From Pseudomonas linyingensis (GTDB lineage: Bacteria > Pseudomonadota > Gammaproteobacteria > Pseudomonadales > Pseudomonadaceae): 64,000 nucleotides of DNA. The position numbers and the translations under genes are program-made. Under the pieces are notes generated by a model. It was not told the DNA's origin, searched no databases, and worked only from the letters and a program-made list of their open reading frames with translations. Position 1 is the first letter of the stretch. Each line of letters begins with the position of its first letter. The stretch spans positions 62,001 to 126,000 of the forward strand of contig NZ_FNZE01000002.1 of the NCBI RefSeq assembly GCF_900109175.1, written 5' to 3'. Shown piece after piece: positions 18,865-27,312 of this stretch.

Positions 18865-19236
18865 GTGAGCAAGAAGTCTTCCTCCTTCGCCGCCCTCGGC
18901 GGCCTGGTCTACTCCACCGACGCCGGCCGGCACTGCCCGGATTGCGGCAAGCCGGTGGGCGAGTGCATCTGCGGCCAGCCGGTGCTCCCCGAGGGCGACG
19001 GTGTCGCCCGGGTGCGCCGCGAGAGCAAAGGGCGCGGTGGCAAGACGGTGACCACCATCAGTGGTGTGACGCTGGCCGGCGACGAACTCAAGGAGTTGGC
19101 CACGGCGCTGAAGAAGCGTTGCGGTACCGGCGGCGCGCTCAAGGACGGCGTGATCGAGATCCAGGGCGAGCATGTCGAGCTGCTGCTGGCCGAGCTGCAC
19201 AAGCGCGGCTTCAAGGCGAAGAAATCCGGCGGTTGA
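18865..19236 (+). CDS. yciH: SUI1/eIF1-like translation factor YciH
   Basis: Bacterial homologue of eukaryotic initiation factor 1, linked to start-site fidelity and translation control under stress. The 123-residue protein starts at GTG (GGGGACGGAC upstream). It has an N-terminal cysteine cluster (HCPDCGKPVGECICGQP) and the SUI1 domain with KGRGGKTVTTISGV, LKKRCGTGGALKDGVIEIQG and HKRGFKAKKSGG. Follows the DUF2333 gene and precedes speA across a REP-like element. Confidence 0.94.
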   Translation: MSKKSSSFAALGGLVYSTDAGRHCPDCGKPVGECICGQPVLPEGDGVARVRRESKGRGGKTVTTISGVTLAGDELKELATALKKRCGTGGALKDGVIEIQGEHVELLLAELHKRGFKAKKSGG

Positions 19237-19248
19237 GGCTGTTTCTCT

Positions 19249-19310
19249 GTAGGAGCCAGCCTGCTGGCGATCACGGGGCGCGCATGTATCGCCAGCAAGC
19301 TGGCTCCTAC
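19249..19310. repeat. REP-like palindrome (TGTAGGAGCC type)
   Basis: Arms 19249-19271 and 19288-19310 (23 bases, one mismatch) begin GTAGGAGCCAGC and flank a 16-base spacer, between yciH and speA. Same outer sequence and dimensions as the element at 13266-13326, but a different inner stem. Confidence 0.7.
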
Positions 19311-19354
19311 CGATCTGGCGGCGGCATCCAACCACGACCAAGGAGAGCAGGGAC

Positions 19355-21259
19355 ATGGCAAAAGGCAAGACTGCAAGCAGCGACTGGAGCGTGGCCGACA
19401 GCCGCCGGGTCTACGGCATCCGCCACTGGGGCGCCGGCTACTTCGCGATCAACGAGGCCGGCAACGTCGAGGTCCGCCCGCAGGGTCCCGACGGCATGCC
19501 CATCGATCTGTACGACCTGGTCGGCCAGCTGCGCGCTTCCGGGCTGTCGCTGCCGCTGCTGGTGCGCTTTCCCGGCATCCTCCAGGATCGCGTGCGCCAG
19601 CTCACCGGCGCCTTCGACGCCAATATCGCCCGTCTCGGCTACGGCAACCGCTACACCGCGCTGTACCCGATCAAGGTCAACCAGCAGGAGGCGGTGGTGG
19701 AGAACATCATCGCCACCGACAACGTCGCCATCGGCCTGGAGGCCGGCTCCAAGCCCGAGCTGATGGCGGTGCTGGCGCTGGCGCCGAAAGGCGGCACCAT
19801 CGTCTGCAACGGCTACAAGGACCGCGAGTTCATCCGCCTGGCGCTGATCGGCCAGAAGCTCGGCCACAGCCTGTTCATCGTCATCGAGAAGGAGTCCGAG
19901 GTGGCGCTGGTGATCGAGGAGGCCGCTGCCCTCGGCGTCGCCCCGCAGATCGGCCTGCGCGTGCGGCTGTCCTCGCTGGCGTCCTCGAAGTGGGCCGACA
20001 CCGGTGGCGAGAAGTCCAAGTTCGGCCTGTCCGCCGCCCAGCTGCTGGCGGTGGTCGAGCGCTTCCGCGCCGCCGGCCTCGACCAGGGCATCCGCCTGCT
20101 GCACTTCCACATGGGCTCGCAGATCGCCAACATCGCCGACTACCGCAAGGGCTTTCGCGAGGCGATCCGCTACTACGGCGAGCTGCGCGCCCTCGGCCTG
20201 CCGGTCGACCACGTCGACGTCGGCGGCGGCCTGGGCGTCGACTACGACGGCACCCACTCGCGCAACGCCAGCTCGATCAACTACGACATGGACGACTACG
20301 CCGCCACCGTGGTCGACATGCTCAAGGAGTTCTGCGACCGCCAGGAGCTGCCGCACCCGCACATCTTCTCCGAGAGCGGCCGGGCGATGACCGCCCACCA
20401 CGCCGTGCTGGTGATGCAGGTCACCGACGTCGAGCGCCACAACGACAGCGTGCCGGCGCTCGATCCGGCGCTGGAGCAGCCGGAGACGCTGCAGGCGCTG
20501 ATCGACCTGCTCGGCCCGAGCGATCCGGAGATGGTCGCCGAGACCTACTGGCGCGCCACCCACTTCGTCGGCGAGACGGCTGCGCAGTATTCCGCCGGCA
20601 AGCTGTCGCTGGCGCAGAAGGCGCTGGCCGAGCAGTGCTACTTCGCCATCTGCCGGCGCCTCTACGACCAGCTGCAGGCGCGCCAGCGCTCGCACCGCGC
20701 GGTGCTCGACGAACTCAACGACAAGCTGGCCGACAAGTACATCTGCAACTTCTCGGTGTTCCAGAGCCTGCCGGACACCTGGGCCATCGACCAGATCCTG
20801 CCGATCCTGCCGATCCATCGCCTCGACGAGCAGCCGCAGCGCCGCGCGGTGCTGCAGGACCTGACCTGCGACTCCGATGGCAAGATCAAGCACTACGTCG
20901 ACGAGCAGAGCATCGAGACCAGCCTGCCGGTGCATGCGCTGCGCGAGGGAGAGGACTACCTGCTCGGCGTGTTTCTGGTCGGCGCCTACCAGGAGATCCT
21001 CGGCGACATGCACAACCTGTTCGGCGACACCGATTCGGTGAACATCTACCAGCGCGGCGACGGCAGCGTGTTCCACGCCGGCATCGAGACCCACGACACC
21101 ATCGAGGACATGCTGCGCTATGTGCACCTGGAGCCGGCCGAGCTGATGTCGCTGTACCGCGAGAAGGTCGCCAGCGCCAGCCTCAGCGTCATCGAGCGCA
21201 CGCGCTTTCTCGACGCCCTGCGCCTGGGGCTGACCCGCTCGTCCTACCTGTCGACCTGA
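19355..21259 (+). CDS. speA: biosynthetic arginine decarboxylase
   Basis: PLP enzyme converting arginine to agmatine, the entry to putrescine and spermidine synthesis. The 634-residue protein contains the PLP-lysine region [17 protein letters not shown], the barrel motif [13 protein letters not shown], and the C-terminal beta domain with [21 protein letters not shown] and the substrate cysteine region [13 protein letters not shown] 19355 follows AAGGAGAG. It converges with the deacetylase-like gene 4 bases after its stop. Confidence 0.97.
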   Translation: MAKGKTASSDWSVADSRRVYGIRHWGAGYFAINEAGNVEVRPQGPDGMPIDLYDLVGQLRASGLSLPLLVRFPGILQDRVRQLTGAFDANIARLGYGNRYTALYPIKVNQQEAVVENIIATDNVAIGLEAGSKPELMAVLALAPKGGTIVCNGYKDREFIRLALIGQKLGHSLFIVIEKESEVALVIEEAAALGVAPQIGLRVRLSSLASSKWADTGGEKSKFGLSAAQLLAVVERFRAAGLDQGIRLLHFHMGSQIANIADYRKGFREAIRYYGELRALGLPVDHVDVGGGLGVDYDGTHSRNASSINYDMDDYAATVVDMLKEFCDRQELPHPHIFSESGRAMTAHHAVLVMQVTDVERHNDSVPALDPALEQPETLQALIDLLGPSDPEMVAETYWRATHFVGETAAQYSAGKLSLAQKALAEQCYFAICRRLYDQLQARQRSHRAVLDELNDKLADKYICNFSVFQSLPDTWAIDQILPILPIHRLDEQPQRRAVLQDLTCDSDGKIKHYVDEQSIETSLPVHALREGEDYLLGVFLVGAYQEILGDMHNLFGDTDSVNIYQRGDGSVFHAGIETHDTIEDMLRYVHLEPAELMSLYREKVASASLSVIERTRFLDALRLGLTRSSYLST

Positions 21260-21263
21260 GTCC

Positions 21264-22178
21264 TCAACCCAGGCCGAACTCGTCCCACACCTGCGCCGCG
21301 CTGTGCTGGAGGATGGCGTGGCGGCGGGCCAGCACATGTCGGTCGCGGTCGTAGCCGCCGCCGATCAGCCCGGCCACCGGAATGTCGCGGCCCAGGCAGT
21401 GGCGCAGCACCGCCAGGTCGCGGGCGGCGATGCCGGCATCGCTGAGCTGCAGCAGGCCGAGGGCGTCGTCCTTGTGCACGTCCACCCCGGCGTCATAGAG
21501 CACCAGGTCGGGCTGGTAGATCTGCAGCAGGTAGCCGAGCAGCTCGTCCACCGTCAGCAGGTAGGCGGCATCGCCCATGCCTGCCGGCAGGTCGATGTCC
21601 CAGTCGCTGCGTGCCTTGCTGGCCGGAAAGTTGCGCTCGCAGTGCAACGATACGGTCACCGCGTCGCGGCAGTCTTCCAGCAGGCGCGCGGTGCCGTCGC
21701 CCTGGTGCACGTCGCAGTCGAAGATCAGCACCCGGTGCACCCGCCCGCTGGCCAGCAGGTAGCGGGCGATCACCGCCAGGTCGTTGAAGATGCAGAAGCC
21801 GGAGGGATGGTCGTAGTGGGCATGGTGGGTGCCGCCGGCCAGGTTGCAGGCCAGGCCATGGGCGAGGGCCAGCTCGGCGGTCAGCAGCGAGCCGCCCACC
21901 GCGCGTACCGTGCGTCGCGCCAGCGCCTCGCTCCACGGCAGGCCGAGGCGGCGTTGCTCGCCCGGCGGCAGCTCGCCGGCTAGGTAGCGCTCGATGTAGG
22001 CCGGGTCGTGGGCCAGGGCGAGGATGTCCGCCGGACACAGCTCGGGCGCGTGGTAATCCGCGGCCAACGCCGAATCGCGCAGATGCTCGCGGAGCAGACG
22101 GAACTTTTCCATGGGAAAGCGGTGTCCGGCCGGAAACGGCGGGCTGTAGTCGTCGTGATAGACCAGGGGCAGCAGCAT
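21264..22178 (-). CDS. histone deacetylase-like amidohydrolase
   Basis: Zinc hydrolase of the arginase/deacetylase fold, 304 residues, starting MLLPLVYHDDYSPPFPAGHRFPM. Metal and active-site motifs are intact: THHAHYDHPSGFCIFNDLA, IFDCDVHQGDGTA (Asp and His ligands), VSLHCERNFP and VLYDAGVDVHKDDALG. The family deacetylates acetylpolyamines, acetoin-related or acetyl-lysine substrates. The neighbouring speA hints at polyamines, but speA lies on the opposite strand, so this is weak. No good Shine-Dalgarno is visible before the ATG. Confidence 0.88.
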   Translation of the reverse strand: MLLPLVYHDDYSPPFPAGHRFPMEKFRLLREHLRDSALAADYHAPELCPADILALAHDPAYIERYLAGELPPGEQRRLGLPWSEALARRTVRAVGGSLLTAELALAHGLACNLAGGTHHAHYDHPSGFCIFNDLAVIARYLLASGRVHRVLIFDCDVHQGDGTARLLEDCRDAVTVSLHCERNFPASKARSDWDIDLPAGMGDAAYLLTVDELLGYLLQIYQPDLVLYDAGVDVHKDDALGLLQLSDAGIAARDLAVLRHCLGRDIPVAGLIGGGYDRDRHVLARRHAILQHSAAQVWDEFGLG

Positions 22179-22437
22179 GATCGGCAGGCGGGCGAAGAGT
22201 GAGCCGCCATTATGCGCCGTGCTGCGCCGAACGGCAGGGTGTCAGACGGCATGCCAGCGGTTACGCTCTGGCAGCCGGCGCGGCACAAAGTGCTCGGCAG
22301 CGCCGGTATAAAGCCTTTACCATTTCGTCAACTGCCTGCGCGGCGGCGTTCCTCTTCGCCGTCCGCCGGGCCCTTGTTCAATAGCGTCGGCCGGCGCCTG
22401 CGCGCGACCGCCCTGCCGAGCCTGAAGGAGAGACCGC

Positions 22438-23313
22438 ATGACCCAAGTGCTCGACGAGCTGGTGGCCCTGCTCAGCCTGGAAACCATCGAGGAAAACCTG
22501 TTTCGCGGCGTCAGCCAGGATCTCGGCTTTCGCCAGCTGTTCGGCGGTCAGGTGATCGGCCAGTCGCTGTCGGCGGCCAGCCAGACGGTCGCGGTCGACC
22601 GGCACATGCACTCGATGCACGCCTACTTCCTGCGCCCCGGCGACGCCACCCTGCCGGTGGTCTACGAGGTCGACCGGGTGCGCGACGGCGGCAGCTTTAA
22701 CACCCGCCGCGTGTTGGCGATCCAGAAGGGCCGGCCGATCTACAGCTGCAGCGTCTCGTTCCAGCAGGATGAGGAGGGCTTCAGTCATCAGACGCCGAGC
22801 ATGCCCGACGTGCCGGGGCCGGAGGAGCTGGCTTCCGAGCAGGAGCTGAGTCAGGCCACCGGTTTCGAGCGCCCGGAGGGGATGCGCGAGCAGGTGACCG
22901 TCGACATGCCGATCGAGATCCGTCCGGTCGATCCCGCCGATGTCGGTCATCCGCAGGCGCGCGCGCCCTTCAAGTACCTGTGGGTGCGCGCCGCCGGCAC
23001 GCTGCCGGACAACCCGGCGCTGCACAAGTACCTGATGGCCTACGCCAGCGACTTCGGCCTGCTGACCACCGCGCTGCTGCCCCACGGCGTGTCCTTCTGG
23101 CAGCGCTCGATGCAGATCGCCAGCCTTGACCATTCGCTGTGGTTCCACCGCAACGACGTGCGCGCCGACGAGTGGATGCTCTACGCCCTGGACAGCCCTT
23201 GGGCCGGCAACGGCCGCGGCTTCACCCGCGGCAACATCTTCAACCGCGCCGGTGAGCTGCTCGCCTCGGTGGCCCAGGAAGGCCTGATCCGCCACCGTGC
23301 CGACTGGGCCTGA
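22438..23313 (+). CDS. tesB: acyl-CoA thioesterase II
   Basis: Hydrolyses medium and long acyl-CoA to free acid and CoA. The 291-residue double-hotdog protein shows FGGQVIGQSLSAASQTV, the first hotdog helix region HSMHAYFLRPGD, and the C-terminal SLDHSLWFHRND plus QEGLIR, which carry the Asp and Gln of the TesB active site. A clear AAGGAGAG precedes the ATG. Eleven bases upstream of the HAD gene, so a two-gene unit. A TATAAA at about 22310 may belong to its promoter. Confidence 0.95.
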   Translation: MTQVLDELVALLSLETIEENLFRGVSQDLGFRQLFGGQVIGQSLSAASQTVAVDRHMHSMHAYFLRPGDATLPVVYEVDRVRDGGSFNTRRVLAIQKGRPIYSCSVSFQQDEEGFSHQTPSMPDVPGPEELASEQELSQATGFERPEGMREQVTVDMPIEIRPVDPADVGHPQARAPFKYLWVRAAGTLPDNPALHKYLMAYASDFGLLTTALLPHGVSFWQRSMQIASLDHSLWFHRNDVRADEWMLYALDSPWAGNGRGFTRGNIFNRAGELLASVAQEGLIRHRADWA

Positions 23314-23323
23314 GGCCGTGGCC

Positions 23324-23926
23324 ATGTCCAGTGGGACCGCCCTGGCGCAGCTGCGCCACTGGGTGTTCGACATGGACGGCACCCTGACCATCGCCGTGCA
23401 CGACTTCGCGGCGATCCGCCGGGCGCTGGAAATTCCGCCGCAGGACGACATCCTCGCCCATCTCGCCGCCCTGCCGGTGGCGGAGGCCGCCGCCAAACAT
23501 GCCTGGCTGCTGGCCCACGAGCGCCAACTGGCCGAGGCGGCGCGCCCGGCGCCGGGCGCCTGCGAGCTGGTGCGCGCGCTGCACGGGCGCGGCTGCCGGC
23601 TGGGCATCCTCACCCGCAACGCCCGGCCGCTGGCGCTGGTCACCCTCGAGGCCATCGGCCTGTTCGACTGCTTCGTGGTCGACGACGTTCTCGGCCGCGA
23701 CGAGGCGCCGCCCAAGCCGCAGCCGCACGGCCTGTTGCAGTTGGCGTCACGCTGGGCGGTGGCGCCGGGCGAGCTGGCGATGGTCGGCGACTTCGTCCAC
23801 GACCTGAGCTGCGCGCGGGCCGCCGGGGCGCGCAGCGTGCTGGTCAACCATCCGGAAAATCCCTGGCCGGAGCTCACCGATCTCTACGCCCGCGACTGCG
23901 CCGAGCTGCAGCGCCTGCTCGGCTGA
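23324..23926 (+). CDS. HAD-superfamily hydrolase
   Basis: Haloacid dehalogenase-type phosphatase of 200 residues. The motifs are the nucleophile segment VFDMDGTLT, motif II LGILTRN, the motif III lysine in PPKPQP and motif IV MVGDFVHDLSCARAAGA. The cap region is small, as in phosphoglycolate phosphatase-like enzymes. ATG 23324 is preferred because GAGG lies 8 bases before it, overlapping the tesB stop. Substrate unknown. It converges with the next gene with four bases between stops. Confidence 0.88.
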   Translation: MSSGTALAQLRHWVFDMDGTLTIAVHDFAAIRRALEIPPQDDILAHLAALPVAEAAAKHAWLLAHERQLAEAARPAPGACELVRALHGRGCRLGILTRNARPLALVTLEAIGLFDCFVVDDVLGRDEAPPKPQPHGLLQLASRWAVAPGELAMVGDFVHDLSCARAAGARSVLVNHPENPWPELTDLYARDCAELQRLLG

Positions 23927-23930
23927 GCGG

Positions 23931-24794
23931 CTAGAGCCACGCCGCCTTGAAGGTGTCGCAGCTGCCCGGATCGCCGGAATCGAAGCCGCCCCTGAACCAG
24001 CGCACGCGCTGCCCCGAGGTGCCGTGGGTGAAGGAGTCCGGCACCACCTGGCCCTGGGTATGCCGCTGCAGGCGGTCGTCGCCGATGGCGTTGGCGGCGT
24101 TCAGCGCCTCTTCCAGGTCGCCCGGCTCGAGCCAGTCGAGGCGGCGCTGGGCATGGTGCGCCCAGACCCCGGCCAGGCAGTCGGCCTGCAGCTCCTGACG
24201 CACCAGCAGGCCGTTGGCGCCCTCCATCGTCGCGCCGCGCTGGCGGGCGGCGTTGACCTTGGCGGAGACGCCGAGCAGGGTCTGCACATGGTGGCCGACC
24301 TCGTGGGCGATCACGTAGGCCTGGGCGAAGTCGCCGGCGGCGGTAAAGCGCTGCTCCAGCTCGTCGAAGAACTGCAGGTCGAGATACACCTGGCGGTCGG
24401 CGGGGCAGTAGAAGGGGCCGACCGCCGCGCTGGCCAGGCCGCAGGCCGAGCGCACGCTGGCGCTGAACAGCACCAGCTTCGGCTCCTGGTATTGCTGGCC
24501 GGCGTCCTGGAACAGGGCGCTCCAGGTGTCTTCGGTGTCGCCGAGCACGGCGCGGACGAACTCGCTGTGTTCGTCGCCGGCGCCCGTTGCCGGTTGGCTG
24601 TCGCCGGGAACCTGCTGCTGCACCAGTTCGCCGCCGATCTGGCCGAGGATCTGCAGCGGATCCTTGCCCATCAGCAGGCCGATGATGACGATGGCGGCGA
24701 TGCCGCCCAGGCTGAGCTTGCCGCCGCCGATGCGCATGCCCCCACCGCGGGCATCCACCACGTTGTCGCTGCGTCGAGCCCGTTTCCAGCGCAT
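23931..24794 (-). CDS. ypfJ: YpfJ-family neutral zinc metallopeptidase-like protein
   Basis: Putative metallopeptidase (PF04228) of 287 residues with one N-terminal membrane helix (KLSLGGIAAIVIIGLLMGKDP) and a periplasmic domain containing the zinc motif HEVGHHVQTLLG plus the downstream acidic ligand region ELQADCLAGVWAHHAQ. The start at 24794 (MRWKRARRSDNV) is preferred over ATG 24800, which sits only one base from AGGAG. It also matches the recalled E. coli YpfJ start. Biological substrate unknown. Confidence 0.87.
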   Translation of the reverse strand: MRWKRARRSDNVVDARGGGMRIGGGKLSLGGIAAIVIIGLLMGKDPLQILGQIGGELVQQQVPGDSQPATGAGDEHSEFVRAVLGDTEDTWSALFQDAGQQYQEPKLVLFSASVRSACGLASAAVGPFYCPADRQVYLDLQFFDELEQRFTAAGDFAQAYVIAHEVGHHVQTLLGVSAKVNAARQRGATMEGANGLLVRQELQADCLAGVWAHHAQRRLDWLEPGDLEEALNAANAIGDDRLQRHTQGQVVPDSFTHGTSGQRVRWFRGGFDSGDPGSCDTFKAAWL

Positions 24795-24952
24795 GGCCAT
24801 TCTCCTGCCGGGTCAGCGGCTGGTGGCCGCATTTACTGAAGTGTCGTCGCTTCGTGGCCCGCCGGCCAGTCCGATCGTCCGTGCCGATGGCGCGCGGCAG
24901 GCGCCGAAGCTTTGGCTAGGCTTGCTGCAGTCGATCTCGAAAGGAGTGCGCG

Positions 24953-25483
24953 ATGAAACCTCTGTTCCGTCTGGCCGCGGTGGCCAGCCTGCTCGGCGTC
25001 CTGGTGCCGGCCCAGGCACAGGAAGTTCTCCCTGGGCTGTGGGAGCTCAGCAGCGACAACATGCAGGTCAATGGCCAGCAGATGCCGTCCATGCAGGAGT
25101 TGCTCGGCCAGTTGGATGGCCTGCCGGCCGAGCAGCGGCAGATGCTGGAGGAGACGATGGCCGGCAAGGGCATCCAGGCCGGTGGCCAGGGCCTGCGCGT
25201 GTGCCTGAGCGAGGCGCAGGTCAAAGCGCAGGAGCTGCCGCTGCAGGACGCCCAGAGCGGCTGCACCCAGGAGATCACCGAGCGCAGCGAACAACTGTGG
25301 AAATTCCGCTTCCGCTGTCCGGACGCCGAGGGCGAGGGCGAGACTCGCTTCGTCAGCGCGCGCGAATTCGTCACCCGGATCGATAGCCGCTTCAACGCCG
25401 CCGGCCAGGCCGGCACTTCGCGCATGGAAACCCGCGCGCGCTGGCTGGGCGAGGATTGTGGGGAGCTGGCGCCCCGGCCGTGA
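24953..25483 (+). CDS. DUF3617 family exported protein
   Basis: Periplasmic protein of 176 residues and unknown function. Signal peptide MKPLFRLAAVASLLGVLVPAQA is cleaved before QEVLPGLWELSS. Two cysteines (VCLSEAQV and SGCTQEI) and the pattern GLWE...CL...C follow the DUF3617 family. AAAGGAG precedes the ATG. It is divergent from ypfJ and followed by the tRNA-Phe terminator. Confidence 0.85.
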   Translation: MKPLFRLAAVASLLGVLVPAQAQEVLPGLWELSSDNMQVNGQQMPSMQELLGQLDGLPAEQRQMLEETMAGKGIQAGGQGLRVCLSEAQVKAQELPLQDAQSGCTQEITERSEQLWKFRFRCPDAEGEGETRFVSAREFVTRIDSRFNAAGQAGTSRMETRARWLGEDCGELAPRP

Positions 25484-25506
25484 CGAGATTTCCAGTGACC
25501 GGAAAG

Positions 25507-25539
25507 CAGAAAGCCCCGACATGTGGTCGAGGCTTTCTG
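25507..25539 (-). terminator. intrinsic terminator of the tRNA-Phe genes
   Basis: A 14-base stem (CAGAAAGCCCCGAC and its partner; the single mismatch is a G-U pair in the minus-strand RNA) with a 5-base loop. It is followed on the minus strand by a pyrimidine tract, 11 bases past the first tRNA. Confidence 0.6.
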
Positions 25540-25550
25540 TAGTGAATCAG

Positions 25551-25626
25551 TGGTGCCCAGGGACGGAATCGAACCGCCGACACGGGGATTTTCAATCCCC
25601 TGCTCTACCGACTGAGCTACCTGGGC
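25551..25626 (-). tRNA. tRNA-Phe (GAA), second transcribed copy
   Basis: A 76-base tRNA with encoded CCA. Acceptor GCCCAGG pairs with CCTGGGC, the anticodon loop is TTGAAAA in a GGGGA/TCCCC stem (anticodon GAA), and the T-loop is GTTCGATTC. Identical in sequence to the copy at 25655-25730. Confidence 0.97.
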
Positions 25627-25654
25627 ATATCAGGGACAAGGCACCTGAAATAAG

Positions 25655-25730
25655 TGGTGCCCAGGGACGGAATCGAACCGCCGACACGGGGATTTTCAAT
25701 CCCCTGCTCTACCGACTGAGCTACCTGGGC
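25655..25730 (-). tRNA. tRNA-Phe (GAA), first transcribed copy
   Basis: Identical 76-base tRNA-Phe, 28 bases upstream of the other copy on the same strand. A strong promoter (25744-25773) lies just before it, so both are probably cut from one precursor. Confidence 0.97.
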
Positions 25731-25743
25731 AACAACGGCCGGC

Positions 25744-25773
25744 ATTAAACCGTTTTTCCAGCCGGAGCGTCAA
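25744..25773 (-). promoter_or_regulatory. sigma70 promoter of the tRNA-Phe pair
   Basis: On the minus strand TTGACG (25773-25768) and TTTAAT (25749-25744) are separated by 18 bases. The predicted transcript start is a few bases before the tRNA 5' end at 25730. A GC-rich discriminator (GCCGGCCG), common at stringently controlled promoters, follows the -10. Confidence 0.75.
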
Positions 25774-25839
25774 CTGCTGCCAGCAAAAAAACCAGTTTTT
25801 TTAAGCGTTTAGCTGTGGCGGCGGGCTGCCGGGCGGGAT

Positions 25840-26112
25840 TCATTCGCTCGGCGGCACGTAGCCTTCGGCTTGGGCGTAGTCTTCGCCGGCGAAGAACTTG
25901 TCCATCTCGGCCTGGAGGAACTTGCGGTCGGCGGCGTCCATCATGTTCAGCCGGCGCTCGTTGATCAGCATGGTCTGGTGCTTCTGCCATTCGTTCCAGG
26001 CTTGCTGCGAGATGTGGTTGAAGATGTCCTCGCCCTTGGCACCCGGAAAGGGCTGACGGTCGAGGCCGGGGAGTTCCTGGTTGTGCTTGCGGCACATCAC
26101 CATGCGGGTCAT
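25840..26112 (-). CDS. yggX: YggX, Fe(II) trafficking/oxidative damage protection protein
   Basis: Small 90-residue protein that helps protect and repair iron-sulfur clusters under oxidative stress. Starts [18 protein letters not shown] with the characteristic cysteine at position 7, then [22 protein letters not shown] and [19 protein letters not shown]. It lies 38 bases downstream of mutY, whose product needs a 4Fe-4S cluster; the mutY-yggX pairing is conserved in gammaproteobacteria. AGGAGACA precedes the ATG. Confidence 0.97.
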   Translation of the reverse strand: MTRMVMCRKHNQELPGLDRQPFPGAKGEDIFNHISQQAWNEWQKHQTMLINERRLNMMDAADRKFLQAEMDKFFAGEDYAQAEGYVPPSE

Positions 26113-26150
26113 ACGTTGTCTCCTCGAAACGGGGTGGACGAATCCGTCGC

Positions 26151-27227
26151 CTAGGCTGGCGGGTCCTGCAGTTCGGCTTGCGCGCGCTTGAGCAGTTTCT
26201 TCACCGGAGCGGCGAGGCCCAGGCGCGGCGGGTTGGCGAGGTTATACCAGAGCCAGTCGCCTTCGGCCACGCCATGGCCGTGGCGGGCGGCGTCGATCAG
26301 CAGCGGCTCGATGTGCAGCTGGAAGTGACTGAAGGTGTGGCGCAGCGGGGCGAGGGCGTGCTCGCGGCCCAGGCGCAGGCCGTGACGGGCAGCCAGTTCG
26401 GCCAGATCGCCGCGCTGGGTCAGTTCCGGCAGGCTCCACAGGCCGCCCCACAGGCCGCTGGCCGGTCGGCGGTAGAGCAGGATGGCGCCGGCGCCATCGT
26501 GCAGCAGCGGCATCAGGGTGTGTTTCTGCGGCAGCGTCTTGCGCGGCTTGGGCTGCGGGTAGTCCGTCTCGCGGCCGAGGTGGTGCGCCTGGCAGTCGGC
26601 GGCCAGCGGACAGAGTAGGCAGCTCGGCTTGCTGCGGGTGCACAGGGTGGCGCCCAGATCCATCATCGCCTGGGTGTAGTGGTTGACCCTCGAGTGCGGG
26701 GTCAGCCGTTCGGCGGCGTCCCACAGCTGCGCCGCCACCCGGGTCTCACCCGGGTAACCGTCCTGGGCCAGGTAGCGGGCCAGCACGCGCTTGACGTTGC
26801 CGTCGAGGATCGGCGCGCGCAGGTCCATGCTGATGCTGGCGATGGCGCCGGCGGTGGAGCGACCGATGCCGGGCAGCTCGGCCAGCGCCTCGACCGAGCG
26901 CGGAAAGTCGCCGCCGTGCTCGGCGACCACGATCTGCGCGGTCTTGTGCAGGTTGCGCGCGCGGCTGTAGTAGCCGAGACCGGTCCACAGGTGCAGCACC
27001 TCGTCGGCGCTGGCGGCGGCCAGCGCTTCGACCGTGGGCAGTGCCGTCATGAAGCGCTGGTAGTAGCCGAGCACGGTGGCCACCTGGGTCTGCTGCAGCA
27101 TGATTTCCGACACCCACACCCGGTAAGGATCGATGTCCTGCTGCCAGGGCAGGTCGTGGCGGCCGTGCTGGTCGAACCAGGCGAGCACGCGGGCGGCGAA
27201 GTCGGGGGTGGGGGCGGGAGCGGTCAT
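26151..27227 (-). CDS. mutY: A/G-specific adenine glycosylase
   Basis: DNA repair glycosylase removing adenine mispaired with 8-oxoguanine. The 358-residue protein shows [24 protein letters not shown] (catalytic Glu), the helix-hairpin-helix [14 protein letters not shown], the catalytic Asp in [13 protein letters not shown], and a C-x6-C-x2-C-x5-C iron-sulfur cluster ([17 protein letters not shown]). A NUDIX-like C-terminal domain reads the 8-oxoG strand. ATG 27227 gives the standard N terminus; the Shine-Dalgarno is weak. Upstream of yggX on the same strand. Confidence 0.97.
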   Translation of the reverse strand: MTAPAPTPDFAARVLAWFDQHGRHDLPWQQDIDPYRVWVSEIMLQQTQVATVLGYYQRFMTALPTVEALAAASADEVLHLWTGLGYYSRARNLHKTAQIVVAEHGGDFPRSVEALAELPGIGRSTAGAIASISMDLRAPILDGNVKRVLARYLAQDGYPGETRVAAQLWDAAERLTPHSRVNHYTQAMMDLGATLCTRSKPSCLLCPLAADCQAHHLGRETDYPQPKPRKTLPQKHTLMPLLHDGAGAILLYRRPASGLWGGLWSLPELTQRGDLAELAARHGLRLGREHALAPLRHTFSHFQLHIEPLLIDAARHGHGVAEGDWLWYNLANPPRLGLAAPVKKLLKRAQAELQDPPA

Positions 27228-27312
27228 AGGGGGGCGGCAGGGGATCGCAGGAGGAATTCGACCGCCATGGTACAGGGTCATGGCGGTCGAATCGTCCCCA
27301 CAGGCTGTGGGG

